A DNA stretch of 30,868 nucleotides from GCA-2794515 sp033763335 (GTDB lineage: Bacteria; Chloroflexota; Anaerolineae; Aggregatilineales; Phototrophicaceae), in contig JANRKU010000152.1 of the NCBI GenBank assembly GCA_033763335.1, forward strand, positions 1-30,868, in the 5' to 3' direction. The notes below the pieces were generated by a model. That model had not been told where the DNA came from. It saw only the letters and a list, made by a program, of their open reading frames with translations, and made no database searches. Position numbers and translations under genes: made by a program. Numbering within the stretch: the first letter of the stretch is position 1; each line of letters opens with the position of its first letter. Positions 13,493-21,956 of the stretch are shown here, in pieces.

Positions 13493-14419
13493 ATGACCAG
13501 CACACCCGCCTTTGACCCCACCGCCCATGCCTATGATGCCGAGTTTACCGACCAATTGCTTGGTAAGTGGCTACGGGAACAAGTGTGGGTGCATACCCCG
13601 TTCACCGCGCCGATGACCATCCTCGAATTGGGCTGTGGCACAGGTGAGGATGCCCGTCATTTTGCTGATATGGGCATATCCGTTTTGGCGACAGATGCCT
13701 CTGGCGGGATGATTGCGGTTGCACGAGAGAAAAATGCTAACCTCATCCCTAAATCCCTCCTCCAGTCTGGCGAGGGGGCGAAAACCGATGATAACAAGGG
13801 CATGATATATCATGCCCCTACAATTCCCCCGTCAGATTCAACTTTCTCACCGATTCCCCCTCTCCATGAAATGGGGAGGGGGCTAGGGGGTGAGGTACAA
13901 TTTCGCCAACTCGACCTGAACACCCTTCCAGCCGCACCCATCCATGACACGCCATTTGATGCCGTATTCTCTAATTTTGGCGTGATTAATTGCGTGGAAA
14001 ATCGGGAATTGCTGGCAAAATTCATCCATGACCACCTAGCCGATAACGGCATGGCGGTGATTGTCACCATGACGCGCACCTGTCCGATTGAAATAGTATG
14101 GCACTTGCTCCATCTGCATCCCAAACAAGCCATACGCCGATTTTTTGGTGGGCGTTTGGTCAATGTTGGTGGTGGCGGGGCGCTCAGGGTGTGGTATCCG
14201 AGTCACCGCGCCTTGCGGTCAGAGTTTGCCCGTGCGGGATTGCGATTAGAGCGCATGGTCGGGATTGGCGTGGTCTTACCGCCATCGTATCTCGCCCCGT
14301 TGGTGGCAAAATATCCGCGCTTTTGGGGATGGATGCGCCGTATCGAAAAACGGCTGGCGCGGTTGCCCGTGTTTAATCGGCTCAATGACCATACGCTGAT
14401 GGTGTTTCGCAAGGGGTAG
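13493..14419 (+). CDS. Class I SAM-dependent methyltransferase with in-frame repeat insertion
   Basis: A 308-residue protein with motif I ILELGCGTGEDA (43-54), an acidic second strand LATDAS (65-70), motif IV FDAVFSNFG (155-163), and a C-terminal part with arginine-rich amphipathic helices. It resembles ubiquinone/biotin-type small-molecule methyltransferases (Methyltransf_11/25), substrate unknown. Residues about 83-134 are not family sequence: they are the translation of a palindromic repeat element (13739-13894) lying between the SAM-binding half-sites. The frame is preserved and no stop arises, so the protein may still fold with a loop of about 52 residues. The ATG at 13493 is 6 bases after the m5C methyltransferase stop. 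The start of the ORF may once have overlapped the radical SAM stop at 11245. Confidence 0.85.
   Translation: MTSTPAFDPTAHAYDAEFTDQLLGKWLREQVWVHTPFTAPMTILELGCGTGEDARHFADMGISVLATDASGGMIAVAREKNANLIPKSLLQSGEGAKTDDNKGMIYHAPTIPPSDSTFSPIPPLHEMGRGLGGEVQFRQLDLNTLPAAPIHDTPFDAVFSNFGVINCVENRELLAKFIHDHLADNGMAVIVTMTRTCPIEIVWHLLHLHPKQAIRRFFGGRLVNVGGGGALRVWYPSHRALRSEFARAGLRLERMVGIGVVLPPSYLAPLVAKYPRFWGWMRRIEKRLARLPVFNRLNDHTLMVFRKG
13739..13894. repeat. MITE-like palindromic repeat inserted in a coding sequence
   Basis: The ends are imperfect inverted repeats: ACCTCATCCCTAAATCCCTC at the left, against ACCTCACCCCCTAGCCCCCT read inward from the right end on the other strand. Inner parts include a left GGCGAGGGGG, a right CCCCCTCTCC...GGGGAGGGGG hairpin (about 13855-13884), and a perfect 20-bp palindrome GGGCATGATATATCATGCCC at 13798-13817. 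The sequence CCCCTACAATTCCCC is shared with the intergenic repeat at 1485-1499. The length of about 156 bases is a multiple of three, so the host gene stays open. Confidence 0.75.
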
Positions 14420-14439
14420 GTTAAAAGAGGATTTTATCC

Positions 14440-14790
14440 GTGATTTTTATTAATATTGCCATCCTCATCATTTTTCCATTGGCAGGAATTTTTGAAATTA
14501 TTCTTGGCATCCGCACGCTAAAAAGACGGCGTTTTGTGATTCGTCGTTGGCATTTGAGTTGGAAGCCTAAAATCAAGCTATATGAGGGAGTCCCTGCCAT
14601 TATATTTGGTGTTGCCCTTTTAGGATTAGGGATTCCTAATGTGGTTGCTTTTACAATCAGCTATTTTGAAGAACCTACTTTCATAAATATCATAAGTGAT
14701 ATGTATCCTATCATTTTTTATTCTATGGTGTGCGTGTTGCCATTGGTGCTGATTGCCGAAACTATCTATTGGACGCAAAATAAAAATTAG
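14440..14790 (+). CDS. Small integral membrane protein, unknown function
   Basis: A 116-residue protein starting at GTG 14440, with AAGAGG 9 bases upstream. Three hydrophobic segments are visible: about 3-24 (INIAILIIFPLAGIFEIILG), 45-72 (AIIFGVALLGLGIPNVVAF) and 84-108 (PIIFYSMVCVLPLVLIAETI). A basic stretch KRRRFVIRRW lies between the first two and probably faces the cytoplasm. I do not recognise a family. It converges on another membrane-protein gene with only 5 bases between the stops. Confidence 0.65.
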   Translation: MIFINIAILIIFPLAGIFEIILGIRTLKRRRFVIRRWHLSWKPKIKLYEGVPAIIFGVALLGLGIPNVVAFTISYFEEPTFINIISDMYPIIFYSMVCVLPLVLIAETIYWTQNKN

Positions 14791-14795
14791 GATGG

Positions 14796-15788
14796 TCAAT
14801 CATCAAAACTTGCTCGCAAGCGAATAGCAAGCCTGAGCATCCGCCCCATGCTCATGAATGCGGTGTAAATGGCGAATAAAATTGCAAATGGTAGCAAAAG
14901 AAACATCAATGTTAAATAGTCTGGATTTTCTTGAATAGCGATATAACTGCCTCCTACAAAGGTATCAATTATCTGTGGGATGAGACATGATGCCATAACC
15001 AACCGATACCCCAATTGAACCGTTTTTGCCCATTTGGTTGATTGTGATTGTGGCGGGAACGGCTTTTGCTGTGCTTCGGCAATGAGCTTTATGGCAAGGT
15101 CACTTTGCACCAAAAAATGCAACACTTGACCCCATACTATGATGGATAATATCCCTGTTAATCCCATGAATAACGATATAATATCTTCTCCACGCTCTAC
15201 ATAGGCATAAGTCAGCGAAGATATACCAACAGGGATGATACAACAGAATAGCATGATAACCCAAATCATTTTGATAATTTTCGTCAAACTTAATCTTGAT
15301 AATTCAACCTCATCCTCTTTTTCTATGATAGGGACAACCTGATAATAATTGGCTTCAAAATAAGCCCGAATGGGGTGCGCTATCCATGCTGATTGGGCGA
15401 TTCCAAAACCAATAATTCCAAAGAAAAATGAATTGAACGCATCAAAATAAGACGATTGAATCAGTTTGGATATACAAGAGACCATCATCAAACCCGATAA
15501 TGCACATAGCGTTCCTGTTGACACATATAACCAGAATGTATCATGTATTTTATAGGGTGTGGTGGGTGGGTGACTGTCTACTAATAGTCTCACTTGGCGG
15601 ATGGCGAGGAGCAATTGACCAATGGCGAATATAAAGGCGCAAACAGCGATGCTGATTGGGATAAGGGAAAAATTCTGAATGGTATCAAATCGTAGTTGCA
15701 GTGTTTTTATCATCACCACAAAGACGACCAACGCCCAAAAACTGATGAAGTATCCTAATAATCGCGCAAAAAGATATTGTATATTCAT
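14796..15788 (-). CDS. Polytopic membrane protein, unknown function
   Basis: A 330-residue protein with about eight membrane segments, near residues 8-27, 40-63, 82-106, 113-137, 165-190, 197-222, 252-274 and 284-310. A short acidic loop (EKEDEVEL) lies between the fourth and fifth. AGGGG lies 8 bases upstream of the ATG, which fixes the start. No transporter signature or cofactor motif is recognisable. It is transcribed divergently from the methyltransferase gene at 15903 and converges on the small membrane protein at 14440. Confidence 0.7.
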   Translation of the reverse strand: MNIQYLFARLLGYFISFWALVVFVVMIKTLQLRFDTIQNFSLIPISIAVCAFIFAIGQLLLAIRQVRLLVDSHPPTTPYKIHDTFWLYVSTGTLCALSGLMMVSCISKLIQSSYFDAFNSFFFGIIGFGIAQSAWIAHPIRAYFEANYYQVVPIIEKEDEVELSRLSLTKIIKMIWVIMLFCCIIPVGISSLTYAYVERGEDIISLFMGLTGILSIIVWGQVLHFLVQSDLAIKLIAEAQQKPFPPQSQSTKWAKTVQLGYRLVMASCLIPQIIDTFVGGSYIAIQENPDYLTLMFLLLPFAILFAIYTAFMSMGRMLRLAIRLRASFDD

Positions 15789-15859
15789 GATACAACCCCT
15801 AAAAATCTTAGAATGTCGCCTATAGATACCATGTGCTTATTTTCCATGTGATAATCATC

Positions 15860-15865
15860 TATAAT
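15860..15865 (+). promoter_or_regulatory. -10 box of the methyltransferase gene at 15903
   Basis: A perfect TATAAT at 15860-15865 with a poor -35 (TTATTT at 17-base spacing). Transcription from about 15872 would include both the ATG at 15885 and the one at 15903. The latter has the better ribosome binding site. Confidence 0.45.
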
Positions 15866-15902
15866 ATCTCTATATACACCCACCATGAAAAGGATACCTC
15901 AC

Positions 15903-16571
15903 ATGACAAGCCTTTGGCGCAAATTTTGGACACGCGCTCTCTATTGGCGCTTTTTATTATTCCAACGCCATCGCTATGACCACTTGTCGTTGGAGCGCAT
16001 GGGCGATATAAATTTGCTCATCTTGCCACAGGTGTTTAATCCCGCTTTGTTCCGCACAGGGGCGATGCTCATCGAATATGCCAAGCCAACCATCACCCCA
16101 CAAACCCGTGTGTTGGATATGGGGACGGGTAGCGGATTTGGGGCGGTGGCATGTGCCAAAATTGCCTCATCGGTGGTGGCGGTGGATATTAATCCGCACG
16201 CGGTAAAATGTGCCACCATCAACGCCATGATAAATGATGTCACCGTAACGGTGCATGAAGGGGATTTATTTGCGCCTGTGGATGGTCAACACTTCGACCT
16301 CATCCTGTTCAATCCGCCATTTTTTGATGGAGAACCCAAAACCCCGCTTGACCGTGCGTGGCGCTCTACGGATGTCATTCCGCGTTTTGTGCATGGACTC
16401 CAAGCGCATTTATCACCAGAGGGGTGTGCATTAGTGGTGCTATCCAGCAAGGGCAATCTGCCTCAATTTTTGCAAATTTGTGCCGATGCGGGTGTGCATG
16501 TGGAAGAAATTGCCAAGCGCGATGCCCTGAGCGAATGGGTGCTGGTGTATCGGTTATTCGTTAAACGATAG
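15903..16571 (+). CDS. NPPF-type SAM methyltransferase (small MTase domain)
   Basis: A 222-residue methyltransferase with motif I VLDMGTGSGFGAV (70-82), VVAVDINPHAV (91-101), EGDLFAP (119-125) and the catalytic-loop motif FNPPF (136-140). NPPF is typical of enzymes that methylate planar nitrogen: PrmC/HemK glutamine methyltransferases, RsmC/RlmG-type rRNA enzymes or related small-molecule enzymes. The short N-terminal region (arginine- and aromatic-rich, about 1-60) does not decide between them. I chose ATG 15903 because AAGGAT lies 7 bases upstream; an ATG at 15885 would overlap this ribosome binding site. The 3' end overlaps the convergent vapC gene by 11 bases. Confidence 0.85.
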   Translation: MTSLWRKFWTRALYWRFLLFQRHRYDHLSLERMGDINLLILPQVFNPALFRTGAMLIEYAKPTITPQTRVLDMGTGSGFGAVACAKIASSVVAVDINPHAVKCATINAMINDVTVTVHEGDLFAPVDGQHFDLILFNPPFFDGEPKTPLDRAWRSTDVIPRFVHGLQAHLSPEGCALVVLSSKGNLPQFLQICADAGVHVEEIAKRDALSEWVLVYRLFVKR

Positions 16572-17001
16572 TTACTATTTTGATAAGACTGCCGAACCGC
16601 CGAAAGTCCGATTCATTAAGCGTTACTAATGTATCTATTCCATAGACAAGCATTGTTGCCACTAAATTGGTATCGTGGACTTGCTTTCCGCGTGTAGTAG
16701 GGTAATTGGCGAGCAATTCAAATAATTTTGCGGTGATTGTTTGGGTTTCATCGGCAACTCGAAGCAAAGTAGTGATGGTATTCATTTGTGTGATGATTTG
16801 TGTAATGGTTAATGGTGGGCTAAAACTATTTGGATGTGTCGCCTGTACGGTATATTCACGAATGACTTGGCGGTTAATCCATAATTCAACATCATCATCC
16901 CACAATTTTTGAACTAACGATTCACATTGGCTATGTTGATTCATCTGTGGAATCATGGCACGGAGCAAAATATTCGTATCTACAAAAGCCTTAGCGACCA
17001 T
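16561..17001 (-). CDS. vapC: PIN-domain toxin ribonuclease (VapC type)
   Basis: A 146-residue PIN protein. The acidic active-site residues are visible: D8 in AFVDTNILLR, E49 in VIREY, D110 in VHDTNLVATML, and N129/D132 in TLNESDF. VapC toxins cut RNA, usually tRNA, and are neutralised by a small antitoxin encoded just upstream, as here. The ATG at 17001 (or the in-frame ATG at 17010) overlaps the antitoxin stop, so the two are translationally coupled. The length is at the upper end for the family. Confidence 0.85.
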   Translation of the reverse strand: MVAKAFVDTNILLRAMIPQMNQHSQCESLVQKLWDDDVELWINRQVIREYTVQATHPNSFSPPLTITQIITQMNTITTLLRVADETQTITAKLFELLANYPTTRGKQVHDTNLVATMLVYGIDTLVTLNESDFRRFGSLIKIVTIV

Positions 17002-17209
17002 CTTCACCATACCAATCTTCACGGCGGATAGACGGCTCTTCAATCACATCTATATCAATTTGTACCGCTTTAAGTAAGGTCATTTTTTCGGTTGAGGTCA
17101 AATGGCGTTTCTTTGCCACATCTAATAAATGAGCCATCAATTGCGTTTGGTCTTGTGGGCTAAGGGTATCTGCCCATTCAATTATTTGGTCGAGCGTAAT
17201 ATCACTCAT
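16991..17209 (-). CDS. vapB: VapB-like antitoxin
   Basis: A 72-residue protein: MSDITLDQIIEWADTLSPQDQTQL, a helical middle, and a C-terminus RREDWYGEDGR that probably wraps the toxin. It precedes and overlaps a PIN toxin gene, so the antitoxin call is secure by context although no DNA-binding fold is obvious. The ATG at 17209 has GAGGAT 7 bases upstream; a GTG at 17224 would make it 5 residues longer. The RREDWY ending is shared with the orphan antitoxin-like gene at 8076. Confidence 0.8.
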   Translation of the reverse strand: MSDITLDQIIEWADTLSPQDQTQLMAHLLDVAKKRHLTSTEKMTLLKAVQIDIDVIEEPSIRREDWYGEDGR

Positions 17210-17255
17210 GAAATTTATCCTCACATATATCTCTTATTTGATATTTTAACATGAA

Positions 17256-17285
17256 TTGAGTTGCTTATGAAGAACATGCTACAAT
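17256..17285 (+). promoter_or_regulatory. Promoter of the WD40-like gene at 17318
   Basis: TTGAGT (17256-17261) and TACAAT (17280-17285) are 18 bases apart, and a TG one base before the -10 makes it an extended -10 (TGCTACAAT). Transcription should start near 17292, 26 bases before the ATG. It is divergent from vapBC. Confidence 0.6.
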
Positions 17286-17317
17286 GAGCATGACTCAATC
17301 GAGATAGGATACATATA

Positions 17318-18718
17318 ATGAATTTTCATGATTATAAAACCATAGAGCAACGCCTAAACGACACTGATATATACACCCTGATAGCCGATTGTGACACAAT
17401 TTTGGCAGAAAATCCCACCGAATTTATGCGATTATTGCGCTTGGCGTTGAGCCTATCCGCGCATGTGCTGGAAAAGGATAAATCGGCATTGGCGCACCAA
17501 TTGGCGGGGCGGTTATATCATCATGTGGATAAAAATGCCGATATAAAGGCATTTGTGGATGGCATTATTCCGCCAAAAAATTCGCTATATCCGATTAGTA
17601 ACGGCTATGACCTACTTATTCCTGCTGGTAGGAATATTTTGACAGGGCATGAAAAAGAGGTAAAGGGAGCGATAGAATTACGCGATGGGCGCATTCTCTC
17701 ATGGAGTGCTGATGAGACATTACGAATATGGAGCAATGGCGGTCTGCCACTGGCGATTCTCAGAGGACATGAAGATGAAGTAGGGGGTGCAATAGAATTG
17801 CAGGATGGCAATATATTATCATGGGCATATGATTATTATTTTACTTGTAATGATGTGACCTTACGCTTATGGGGACATGACGGCAAACCATTAGCGACCT
17901 TTATAGGGCATACAGATGACATATATGGCGCACTAGAATTGGATAACGGAAAAATTGTCTCATGGAGTTATGATAAAACCCTACGCTTATGGGAAAAAGA
18001 TGGTACACACACGATAATCCTCACAGGACGTAACTATGGTGTAAAAAATGTGATTAAATTACATGATGGAAGATTGTTATCTTGGGGGGATAATTTTAGT
18101 GTATGGAATGCTGATGGCACGCTTCTATCAACCTTCGACTGTCCAAAGGATGGTGTAAAAAAAGAGATACATAATGGAAGATTATTATCTTGGAGTTGTG
18201 ATAATTTTAGTGTATGGGATGTTGACGGCACGCTTTTATCAACCATTGACCACCCAACACCAATCAATATGATGGGAGGACTAATCCAACTACGTGATGG
18301 TCGAATTTTATCTTGGCAATATGATAACACTTTCTGGATTTGGGATTTAGATAATATATCTGCCAGAACATTACTTATTCAAAACGAGAGTATAGCAAGC
18401 CTAATAGAATTACGTGATGGAAGGTTCTTATCTTCAGGCGATAAAATTAGATTATGGAAACCTGATGGCACTTTTATAAAGACGTTTGATAGATGCAAAC
18501 ATTCTTTATCTGGTATAAAAGAATTACGAGACGGGCGGATTCTAGCAAGTGATGTCTATGATAATGTATTGCAAGTATGGGATATTGACGGCACAGATTT
18601 AATTACGCTGGTAGGTCATGAAGGCGGTATAAATGGCAAAATGGAACTAAGTGATGGGCGAATTTTGTCTTGGAGTAGAGATAATACACTACGATTGTGG
18701 GATAGTCATCGCAGGTGA
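17318..18718 (+). CDS. WD40-like repeat protein with conserved N-terminal helical module
   Basis: A 466-residue protein. Residues 1-105 form a helical module (MNFHDYKT, SLSAHVLEKDKSALAHQLAG, NADIKAFVDGIIPP) nearly identical to that of the 24391 gene. From about 106 there are nine WD40-like units of about 40 residues with the pattern DGRILSWS, D, TLRLW, DG, L, GH. Such arrays form beta-propellers that bind partners. The SAHVLEKDKSALAHQLAGRL stretch resembles the linker before WD40 arrays in NACHT/NB-ARC proteins, but no NTPase is present. It has no signal peptide, so it is probably cytoplasmic. GATAGGAT lies 8-15 bases before the ATG. Middle units have decayed (lost GH, shortened), unlike those in the 19516 gene. 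The function is unknown. Confidence 0.82.
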   Translation: MNFHDYKTIEQRLNDTDIYTLIADCDTILAENPTEFMRLLRLALSLSAHVLEKDKSALAHQLAGRLYHHVDKNADIKAFVDGIIPPKNSLYPISNGYDLLIPAGRNILTGHEKEVKGAIELRDGRILSWSADETLRIWSNGGLPLAILRGHEDEVGGAIELQDGNILSWAYDYYFTCNDVTLRLWGHDGKPLATFIGHTDDIYGALELDNGKIVSWSYDKTLRLWEKDGTHTIILTGRNYGVKNVIKLHDGRLLSWGDNFSVWNADGTLLSTFDCPKDGVKKEIHNGRLLSWSCDNFSVWDVDGTLLSTIDHPTPINMMGGLIQLRDGRILSWQYDNTFWIWDLDNISARTLLIQNESIASLIELRDGRFLSSGDKIRLWKPDGTFIKTFDRCKHSLSGIKELRDGRILASDVYDNVLQVWDIDGTDLITLVGHEGGINGKMELSDGRILSWSRDNTLRLWDSHRR

Positions 18719-18736
18719 TAAATTTGGGTGGAATAA

Positions 18737-19444
18737 ATGACACACAAAATAAATCATAACGGCAAAATCATCGCCTATGAGGTGGTGTATGCGAAACGGA
18801 AAACGATGGAAATTCGCATCCATCCCGATTTGCGCGTGGTGGTCAAAGCACCAACTCGCACCCCACACGCCATCATTGAGGGTGTGGTGCAAAAACGCGC
18901 CGATTGGATACTCACCAAACAGCATCAAATTGCCCAAGCACCGTCTGCGCCCACTATCCAATATATTTCTGGCGAAAGCCATTTTTTTCTGGGGCAAGAA
19001 TATCAATTGGCGGTCATCGCCACCACGCGCCGTTCATCCGTCCATATAGAGGATAATCGGTTGGTGGTACAAGTCGCTGACCCGTCTGACAGCGCACGGG
19101 TGAAAAAAGTGCTAGAGGGGTGGATTCGCAAACAGGCGCAAATCTTATTCACAGAACGCATCGCTATGGCGTTGGGGCGCTTTGAGCGTCACCCATTGCC
19201 TCCGTTTGAGTGGAAAATCAAGGTGTTCAAAGCGCGATGGGGGAGTTGTAGTAGCACGCGCATCGTCACACTCAATTTACACCTCATGCGCTTAGATTTG
19301 GCGCTGATAGATTATGTGATTGTGCATGAATTATGCCACCTGCACGAGATGAATCATGGTCGCGGATTTTATGCGCTGATGGATGCCACCATGCCCGATT
19401 GGAAACATCGGCGCAAGGTGCTGAAGGGGTATCTGTTGGGATAA
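18737..19444 (+). CDS. YgjP-type zinc metallopeptidase (DUF45/M48-like)
   Basis: A 235-residue protein of the YgjP/DUF45 family. The zinc motif HELCH is at 197-201, with E198 catalytic and H207 in NHGRGFY as the likely third ligand. KARWGSCSS (165-173) is the family hallmark, and the protein ends in the usual DWKHRRKVLKGYLLG. The N-terminal half has the typical beta region (YEVVYAKRKTMEIRIHP). The physiological substrate of this family is poorly known. It lies 18 bases after the WD40-like gene, so it is probably co-transcribed. Its last 22 codons recur as a fragment at 24311-24379 in front of another WD40-like gene. Confidence 0.9.
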   Translation: MTHKINHNGKIIAYEVVYAKRKTMEIRIHPDLRVVVKAPTRTPHAIIEGVVQKRADWILTKQHQIAQAPSAPTIQYISGESHFFLGQEYQLAVIATTRRSSVHIEDNRLVVQVADPSDSARVKKVLEGWIRKQAQILFTERIAMALGRFERHPLPPFEWKIKVFKARWGSCSSTRIVTLNLHLMRLDLALIDYVIVHELCHLHEMNHGRGFYALMDATMPDWKHRRKVLKGYLLG

Positions 19445-19454
19445 AAGGGTCAAT

Positions 19455-19483
19455 TTGTGTCTATATCAGTTTTTAGTTATACT
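19455..19483 (+). promoter_or_regulatory. Promoter of the 19516 WD40-like gene
   Basis: TTGTGT (19455-19460) and TATACT (19478-19483) are spaced by 17 bases, and AAGGGA lies 5 bases before the ATG at 19516. The gene thus has its own promoter despite following the peptidase gene closely. Confidence 0.55.
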
Positions 19484-19515
19484 ATACAAAACCAAATAGA
19501 CCCCAAGGGAATATC

Positions 19516-21864
19516 ATGCAGACCATCAACAAATGGGTTCAAATCGGTGTGCGCGTTATCATGCACATAGTCGTTGGGATACTCATCACTGCCCCCATAT
19601 TAGGTGTTGATGCAACACCCGTTGTATCGCATTTTCCATCAGAAAATACCCGCTTGTATGATGATATAGCCAATAATCCAAGTTCTGTTTTTAAGGGCGA
19701 TTACATTAGCCAACCTCCAATAAAGACAGTGATAGTAGAATTAGCGGATGGGCGCATTTTGTCATCATTTGGCGAAGATTTATATTTATGGTCAGCGGAT
19801 GGCATATTACTTGCAATTCTCAGAGGGCATACAGGTTATTATCTTTTGGGTGCAATAGAATTATCCGATGGGCGTATTTTGTCGTGGAGCGAGGGTGGTA
19901 CTTTACACTTATGGGAAAGTGATGGTACGCCTATAGCGACCCTACAAGGCGAATATATTCGTGGCGCACTAGAATTATCCGATGGGCGGATTTTGTCATG
20001 GGGTAGTGATATGCGTTTATGGTCAAGTGATGGTGTGAGCATAGTGACCCTTGAAGGACATATAAGCGGTGTTGATGGTGCAATCGAATTATCAAATGGA
20101 CGGATTTTGTCGTGGAGTGATGATACGACTTTACGTTTGTGGTCAAGTGATGGTTTACCCCTAGTGACCCTTGAAGGACATTTAGCTAGGGTTTATGGCG
20201 CAATCGAATTATCCGATGGACGGATTTTGTCATGGGGTGGTGATACCACATTACGCTTGTGGTCAAGTGATGGCGTTCCGATAGCGACCCTTGAAAGAGA
20301 TATAGATTATGTTCATGGTGCAATCGAATTATCCGATGGACGGATTTTGTCGTGGGGCAATGATATGCGCTTATGGGATGCTGATGGTGTGCCACTAGCA
20401 ACCCTCGTTGGGCATATAGGGAATGTTATAGGCGCAATCGAATTATCAAATGGACGGATTTTGTCGTGGGGTGATGATACGACTTTACGCCTGTGGGCGG
20501 GCGATGGCACATCATTAGCGACCCTCACAGGGCATACTGACGCTGTATTAGGTGCAATGGAATTATCGGATGGACGGATTTTGTCTTGGAGTGATGATAC
20601 GACTTTACGCTTGTGGGCTGGCGATGGCACATCATTAGCGACCCTTGAAGGGCAGATAGGAAGTGTGGAAGGTGCAATCGAGTTATCCAATGGACACATT
20701 TTGTCGTGGGCTGATTCTGATGATAGCACTCTGCGCTTGTGGCAGAGTGATGGCACACTCATAGCGACCCTAGAGAAATATTATGTTATAGGTGCAACCG
20801 AATTATCGGATGGACGGATTTTGTCGTGGGGCAGTGATATGCGGTTATGGTCGGGTGATGGTACGCCGATAGCATCCCTCGTTGGGCATATAGGGAATGT
20901 TATAGGTGCAATGGAATTATCCAATAAACGAATTTTGTCGTGGGGTGATGATAATACCCTGCACTTATGGGATGCGGATGGCAACCCCCTAGCGACCCTC
21001 GTAGGGCATACAAATTATGTTTTTGGTGCAATCGAATTATCGGATGGACGGATTTTGTCGTGGAGTAATGATACGACTCTACGCTTGTGGTCAAGTGATG
21101 GTATGCCACTAGCGACCCTTGAAGGGAGTGTAGGTTATATATTAGGTGCAATCAAATTATCCGATGGGCGTATTTTGTCGTGGGCTGGATATGGTGGTGA
21201 TACGACTCTACGCTTGTGGTCAAGTGATGGTGTGCCACTAGCGACCCTTGTAGGGCATACAAATTATGTTAGAGATGCAATCGAATTATCCGATGGGCGC
21301 ATTTTATCGTGGGGTTGGGATGATAAATTACTTTTATGGGATAGTGATGGCACTCTGCTAGAGACCCTTGTCGGGCATACAGGGTCTATTTTTGGTGCAA
21401 TGGAATTATCAGACGGAAACATTCTGTCATGGGGTTATGATACAACCCTGCGCTTGTGGGAGCATGATGGTAGACCGATAGCAATCTTTCTGGGGCATAC
21501 CGATTTTGTTGATGGCGCAATGGAATTATCAGACGGACGGATTTTGTCATGGGGTTATGATGCAACCCTGCGCTTGTGGGAGCATGATGGCACATCCCTA
21601 GCAACCCTCAAAGGACATACATATGAGGTTTTGGGTGCAACAGAATTATCAGATGGGCGCATTTTATCGTGGGCTAGGGGTTATGATAACTTGCTGGACT
21701 TTTGGGAAAGTGATGGCACACCGATATCATTCTTTATAGCGCATAGACAGCGTATATTAGGCGCACTAGAATTATCCGATGGGCGTATTTTGTCGTGGAG
21801 TGATGAAGATATACGCTTGCGGGATGTGGATGGCACACTGATAGCCATTTTAGAACCATTTTAA
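19516..21864 (+). CDS. Membrane-anchored or secreted protein of 18 WD40-like units
   Basis: A 782-residue protein. Residues 8-30 (IGVRVIMHIVVGILITAPIL) form a signal peptide or N-terminal anchor, so the propeller region is probably outside the cytoplasm. From about residue 70 I count 18 units of 37-42 residues with consensus GAIELSDGRILSW, S/G-D-D, TTLRLW, SSDG, PLATL, GH, three residues, V. Eighteen blades would make two or three propellers. The units are strongly alike in both protein and DNA, indicating recent amplification. Several units are shortened by loss of the D-TT stretch (for example those with SDMRLW and NDMRLW). There is no catalytic domain. It may be a surface binding protein; the ligand is unknown. 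Confidence 0.85.
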   Translation: MQTINKWVQIGVRVIMHIVVGILITAPILGVDATPVVSHFPSENTRLYDDIANNPSSVFKGDYISQPPIKTVIVELADGRILSSFGEDLYLWSADGILLAILRGHTGYYLLGAIELSDGRILSWSEGGTLHLWESDGTPIATLQGEYIRGALELSDGRILSWGSDMRLWSSDGVSIVTLEGHISGVDGAIELSNGRILSWSDDTTLRLWSSDGLPLVTLEGHLARVYGAIELSDGRILSWGGDTTLRLWSSDGVPIATLERDIDYVHGAIELSDGRILSWGNDMRLWDADGVPLATLVGHIGNVIGAIELSNGRILSWGDDTTLRLWAGDGTSLATLTGHTDAVLGAMELSDGRILSWSDDTTLRLWAGDGTSLATLEGQIGSVEGAIELSNGHILSWADSDDSTLRLWQSDGTLIATLEKYYVIGATELSDGRILSWGSDMRLWSGDGTPIASLVGHIGNVIGAMELSNKRILSWGDDNTLHLWDADGNPLATLVGHTNYVFGAIELSDGRILSWSNDTTLRLWSSDGMPLATLEGSVGYILGAIKLSDGRILSWAGYGGDTTLRLWSSDGVPLATLVGHTNYVRDAIELSDGRILSWGWDDKLLLWDSDGTLLETLVGHTGSIFGAMELSDGNILSWGYDTTLRLWEHDGRPIAIFLGHTDFVDGAMELSDGRILSWGYDATLRLWEHDGTSLATLKGHTYEVLGATELSDGRILSWARGYDNLLDFWESDGTPISFFIAHRQRILGALELSDGRILSWSDEDIRLRDVDGTLIAILEPF
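19735..21855 (+). repeat. Tandem DNA repeat array, period about 117 nt
   Basis: The 18 WD40-like units are also DNA repeats. Blocks such as GAATTATCCGATGGACGG, GATGATACGACTTTACGC and CTAGCGACCCTTGAAGG recur in many units with few changes. Full units are 114-129 bases, and units differ by whole codons. Reverse-strand open frames of 60-150 codons in this stretch are a by-product of the repetition. Confidence 0.85.
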
Positions 21865-21909
21865 GGGGCTGAAGCGGTATGTGCTATGATGCCGATATTA
21901 GCAATTGGC

Positions 21910-21918
21910 TGATATAAT
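21910..21918 (+). promoter_or_regulatory. Extended -10 promoter of the luciferase-like gene
   Basis: TGATATAAT, with perfect TATAAT at 21913-21918, lies 38 bases before the ATG at 21957. No convincing -35 is seen. AAAAGGA lies 5-6 bases before the ATG. Confidence 0.5.
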
Positions 21919-21956
21919 GAAATTTGGTGATTGTGATTGAATAAGAAAAGGACTTC

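Noticed and set aside
20313..20762. Long reverse-strand open frame of about 149 codons within the WD40-like gene
   Set aside because: It is a by-product of the repeated DNA on the plus strand; its translation is itself a repeat of serine/proline-rich units and it has no ribosome binding site.
19735..21855. Regularly spaced repeats suggesting a CRISPR array
   Set aside because: The units are about 117 bases, coding and contiguous in one frame, without unique spacers or cas genes.
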